38,410 nt of DNA from assembly GCA_005778115.1 (NCBI GenBank), contig SXKJ01000103.1, positions 1 to 38,410 on the forward strand. Direction: 5' to 3'. The DNA is from Planctomyces sp. (GTDB lineage Bacteria; Planctomycetota; Planctomycetia; Planctomycetales; Planctomycetaceae). Under the pieces are notes generated by a model. The model saw nothing but the letters and a program-made list of their open reading frames with translations. It did no database searches and was not told where the DNA came from. The position numbers and the translations under genes were made by a program. Positions 36,376 to 38,410 of the stretch are shown one piece after another (the first letter of the stretch is position 1; every line of letters starts with the position of its first letter).

Positions 36376-37041
36376 ATGATCTCAGTTCATCTCTATTCCG
36401 ACTCGATCCACATTCCGATTTGGGTCAGCGATCTGGAGTCCTTCCGGCGGTGGATGCTTTCCGACGAGTCGCCGGAACAAACACCTGTTTTCTTTCTTGC
36501 GGGCGAGGTCTGGATCGACATGAGCAAGCAACAGCTCTTTTCGCATGTGAGACTGAAGCAGCGGTTCTTTGAGGTGCTCGGTCCCTTGGCGAGAAAGCAA
36601 CGCCTGGGTGATTTTTTCCCGGACGGCCTGTTGCTCACGAACGCCGACGCTGATCTCTCAGGAAATCCCGACGGGACGCTCGTGACCAGCGAAAGTGTCC
36701 GCAGCGGTCGCGTCCGGTTGATCGAAGGAGCGATCGAAGGCTACGTCGAGATCGAAGGTTCGCCCGACATGGTGTTGGAAGTGGTCAGCGACAGTTCGGT
36801 GGAGAAGGACAACGACGTGCTGATGGACCTCTACTGGAAAGCCGGCATTCGCGAGTACTGGCTGGTGGACGCTCGCGGCGAGCGGATCGAGTTCCAAATT
36901 CTGCGTCACACCTCTCGCGGTTACGTGGCGACTCGCCCCTCCGGCGGCTGGCGAAAGTCCGCTGTGTTCGGCAAATCCTTCCGCCTCACTCGCCAACTCG
37001 ACGACTTGGGACATCCCGACTTCACGCTCGATGTGAAGTAG
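36376..37041 (+). CDS. Uma2 family putative endonuclease, copy 2
   Basis: 221 residues from ATG 36376 (MISVHLYSDSIHIPIWVSDL); an upstream TTG at 36361 is less likely. Same fold as the copy at 35306, with PDGLLLTNADADLSGNPDGT, VLEVVSDSSVEKDNDVLMDL and YWLVDARGERIEFQ. From EGSPDMVLEV to the end the proteins differ at only a few positions, and the DNA is near-identical, whereas residues 1-130 are only moderately similar. Its stop is 4 bases from the stop of the convergent ankyrin-type gene. Confidence 0.85.
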   Translation: MISVHLYSDSIHIPIWVSDLESFRRWMLSDESPEQTPVFFLAGEVWIDMSKQQLFSHVRLKQRFFEVLGPLARKQRLGDFFPDGLLLTNADADLSGNPDGTLVTSESVRSGRVRLIEGAIEGYVEIEGSPDMVLEVVSDSSVEKDNDVLMDLYWKAGIREYWLVDARGERIEFQILRHTSRGYVATRPSGGWRKSAVFGKSFRLTRQLDDLGHPDFTLDVK

Positions 37042-37045
37042 ATTG

Positions 37046-37816
37046 TCATTTGGCTGATTTGTCAGAGGCTGCGGCAAAAAGATGACCAAGTCCAGAAGAC
37101 TCTGCACACTGAAACGCTGTTTGGCCAAGTTCATTGACCACATTGCAATCAGCGCCTCGCGCCAAGAGTGAATCAATTGCTTTGATGTCTCGGCGTCGAA
37201 TTGCGCCAAAGAGTCTTTGTGATGCCTCTTTCTGCTTTCTCGCTTTTGCGTCGCGTCGTCGTTCAATCTCACTGTCCTGACGTGCTTGAGTCCGGTGGGC
37301 GACTTGTTCCGACAGGAGCCGAAGTTCTTCAAACGATTTGGCACCATGATTTGAAGAACCAAACGGCAAGTAGTCATTCTTCGTGTGACTCAGAATCCAA
37401 TCGATGAGATCAATTCTTTCGCGTCCATTCGGCACATGACGGTAAAGCCAGATTACCGGTGCGACGCTTCCTGCTTTGAAATTGGATTGTTGCTCAAGCA
37501 CCGTCAGAGACTTGATCAAGCAGATCAAACTCTCCTCCGAGAGATCCTGAGCGATTTGGTCCCAGGGATTGGAGCGCAAACGCATAAAGGCACCTTGGCT
37601 AGCAGCGGGAAAAACCATCCCGATCTGCTCCAAATCCTCGAACGCCTCCTGCCGACCAATTTCTATCAAGTGATCGATCAAACCGATCGGAATTGAGTCC
37701 AACATGACCAGAACCTTGTATTCAATGAACTCGTCGCAATGTTGAATCACAAAGCTTACTTCGGACGACACAGTGTATTGGGCGAATTCGGATGTCAACC
37801 AGCGACTGTAAGCCAA
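37046..37816 (-). CDS. Ankyrin-type protein, AT-richer than neighbours
   Basis: About 256 residues if it starts at TTG 37816; the frame is open up to 37927, where it runs into the groEL terminator, and no ATG with a ribosome binding site is visible, so the start is unsure. The middle is a helical region without recognised family (IPIGLIDHLIEIGRQEAFED, NPWDQIAQDLSEESLICLIK, VIWLYRHVPNGRERIDLIDW). After a basic stretch (ERRRDAKARKQKEASQ) it ends in an ankyrin-like unit RLFGAIRRRDIKAIDSLLAR followed by GADCNVVNELGQTAFQCAES. Base composition is visibly more AT-rich than in flanking genes, which suggests transfer. Related proteins can be immunity or regulatory factors, but no function is assigned. 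Confidence 0.6.
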   Translation of the reverse strand: MAYSRWLTSEFAQYTVSSEVSFVIQHCDEFIEYKVLVMLDSIPIGLIDHLIEIGRQEAFEDLEQIGMVFPAASQGAFMRLRSNPWDQIAQDLSEESLICLIKSLTVLEQQSNFKAGSVAPVIWLYRHVPNGRERIDLIDWILSHTKNDYLPFGSSNHGAKSFEELRLLSEQVAHRTQARQDSEIERRRDAKARKQKEASQRLFGAIRRRDIKAIDSLLARGADCNVVNELGQTAFQCAESSGLGHLFAAASDKSAK

Positions 37817-37926
37817 AGACGTTTGGCATTTGTCATCATCCGAACGCCGCAGCGTGTGGATTAGTCGGCTCGAATCGATTCGACAGCGATTTGAAATTGC
37901 AAGATGCCGTCTTACTGACAAAAACA

Positions 37927-37962
37927 AACAGCCCTCGGCGAGCGGACTCGTCGAGGGCTGTT
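37927..37962 (-). terminator. Intrinsic terminator of groEL
   Basis: A 16-bp stem with one mismatch (37927-37942 and 37947-37962) and a 4-base loop; on the minus strand it is followed by TTTGTTTTTG. It lies 35 bases after the groEL stop. On the plus strand the stem is followed by TTTTAATC, a weaker second direction. Confidence 0.9.
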
Positions 37963-37996
37963 TTAATCACAGTGGTCGATCTCAGTTGAAGACGGC

Positions 37997-38410
37997 TTAG
38001 TAGATGTCTTCGTCGTGGTGGCTGTCTTTGTGGTCGTCCTTCGGCTTCTCGGCGATCAGGGCGTCGCTGGTGAGCAGCAGGGTTGAGACCGAGGCGGCGT
38101 TCTGCAACGCGGAGCGAGTCACCTTGGTCGGGTCGATGATGCCGCTCTTCACGAGGTCTTCGTACTTGCCGGTCGCGGCGTTGTAGCCCTTGTTGCCGTC
38201 GAGTTCGAGAATCTTCTCGCAGATCACTCCACCGTCCACGCCGGCGTTGTCGGCGATTTGCGTCGCCGGAGCACGGCAGGCTCGGAGGATGATGTTGTAG
38301 CCGACCGTCTCGTCGTCGCTGAGACCTTTACCCTTGAGGCCGGCGGTTGCTCGCAGCAGAGCCACGCCGCCACCGGGGAGGATACCTTCTTCGACGGCCG
38401 CACGGGTTGC
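37997..38410 (-). CDS. groEL: Chaperonin GroEL, C-terminal part (partial)
   Basis: The 3' end of the gene, reading in from the right edge: [20 protein letters not shown], then the conserved [40 protein letters not shown] and [20 protein letters not shown]. These are the C-terminal equatorial-domain motifs of Hsp60 chaperonins. The tail is unusual: instead of the GGM repeats of many bacterial GroELs it ends [17 protein letters not shown], rich in His and Asp. Planctomycetes often have several groEL copies, and some have charged tails. A strong terminator follows. Confidence 0.95.
   Translation of the reverse strand, partial: ATRAAVEEGILPGGGVALLRATAGLKGKGLSDDETVGYNIILRACRAPATQIADNAGVDGGVICEKILELDGNKGYNAATGKYEDLVKSGIIDPTKVTRSALQNAASVSTLLLTSDALIAEKPKDDHKDSHHDEDIY

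Overview
The window comes from a planctomycete with a fairly GC-rich genome. The evidence is a DUF1501 protein with a twin-arginine leader, a Ser/Thr kinase with the planctomycete-type N-terminal helical region, a transmembrane segment and a LamG/leucine-rich-repeat tail, a secreted PQQ-type propeller protein, tandem Uma2 genes, and many lineage-typical hypothetical proteins. No tRNA, rRNA, CRISPR array, phage or transposase gene was found.

Layout. 1-3.4 kb: membrane-anchored kinase on the minus strand, whose LamG-LRR tail is cut off by two in-frame stops. 3.5-6.8 kb: an FN3-like remnant, then a plus-strand group of secreted cysteine hydrolase, thioredoxin-like [2Fe-2S] protein and DUF1501 protein. 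6.9-14.3 kb: minus-strand nitrate assimilation operon (NirB-NirD fusion, DmsB-DmsC-type fusion, NarB-type nitrate reductase). 14.8-17.4 kb: zinc-ribbon protein, HtrA-like protease, unknown protein. 17.8-23.0 kb: alpha/beta hydrolase, DUF1854 protein with its ABC exporter, and a coiled-coil membrane protein. 23.3-26.6 kb (plus): FHA-GAF-PP2C phosphatase and rhamnulokinase. 26.6-32.1 kb: frameshifted membrane protein, small lipoprotein, glucuronokinase-like GHMP kinase with GalU (a possible route to UDP-glucuronate), ArgC and an SDR. 32.3-38.4 kb: NnrE, a frameshifted one-TM protein, PQQ propeller protein, two Uma2 paralogues around a small helical protein, an AT-richer ankyrin-type gene, and the 3' end of groEL with a strong terminator.

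The most unusual property is the density of palindromic repeats. Most gaps carry a paired inverted repeat whose arms are themselves hairpins, and many arms begin with GTAG, the tetranucleotide typical of REP elements. Three lie in frame inside coding regions (kinase, nitrate reductase, Fe-S/membrane fusion), and several supply the stop codon of the adjacent gene. A composite ~230-bp element at 17.6-17.8 kb shows compensatory changes between copies of its hairpins.

A second theme is broken reading frames: two nonsense codons in the kinase tail and single-base frameshifts in three other genes. These could be true decay or assembly error; the sequence alone does not decide.
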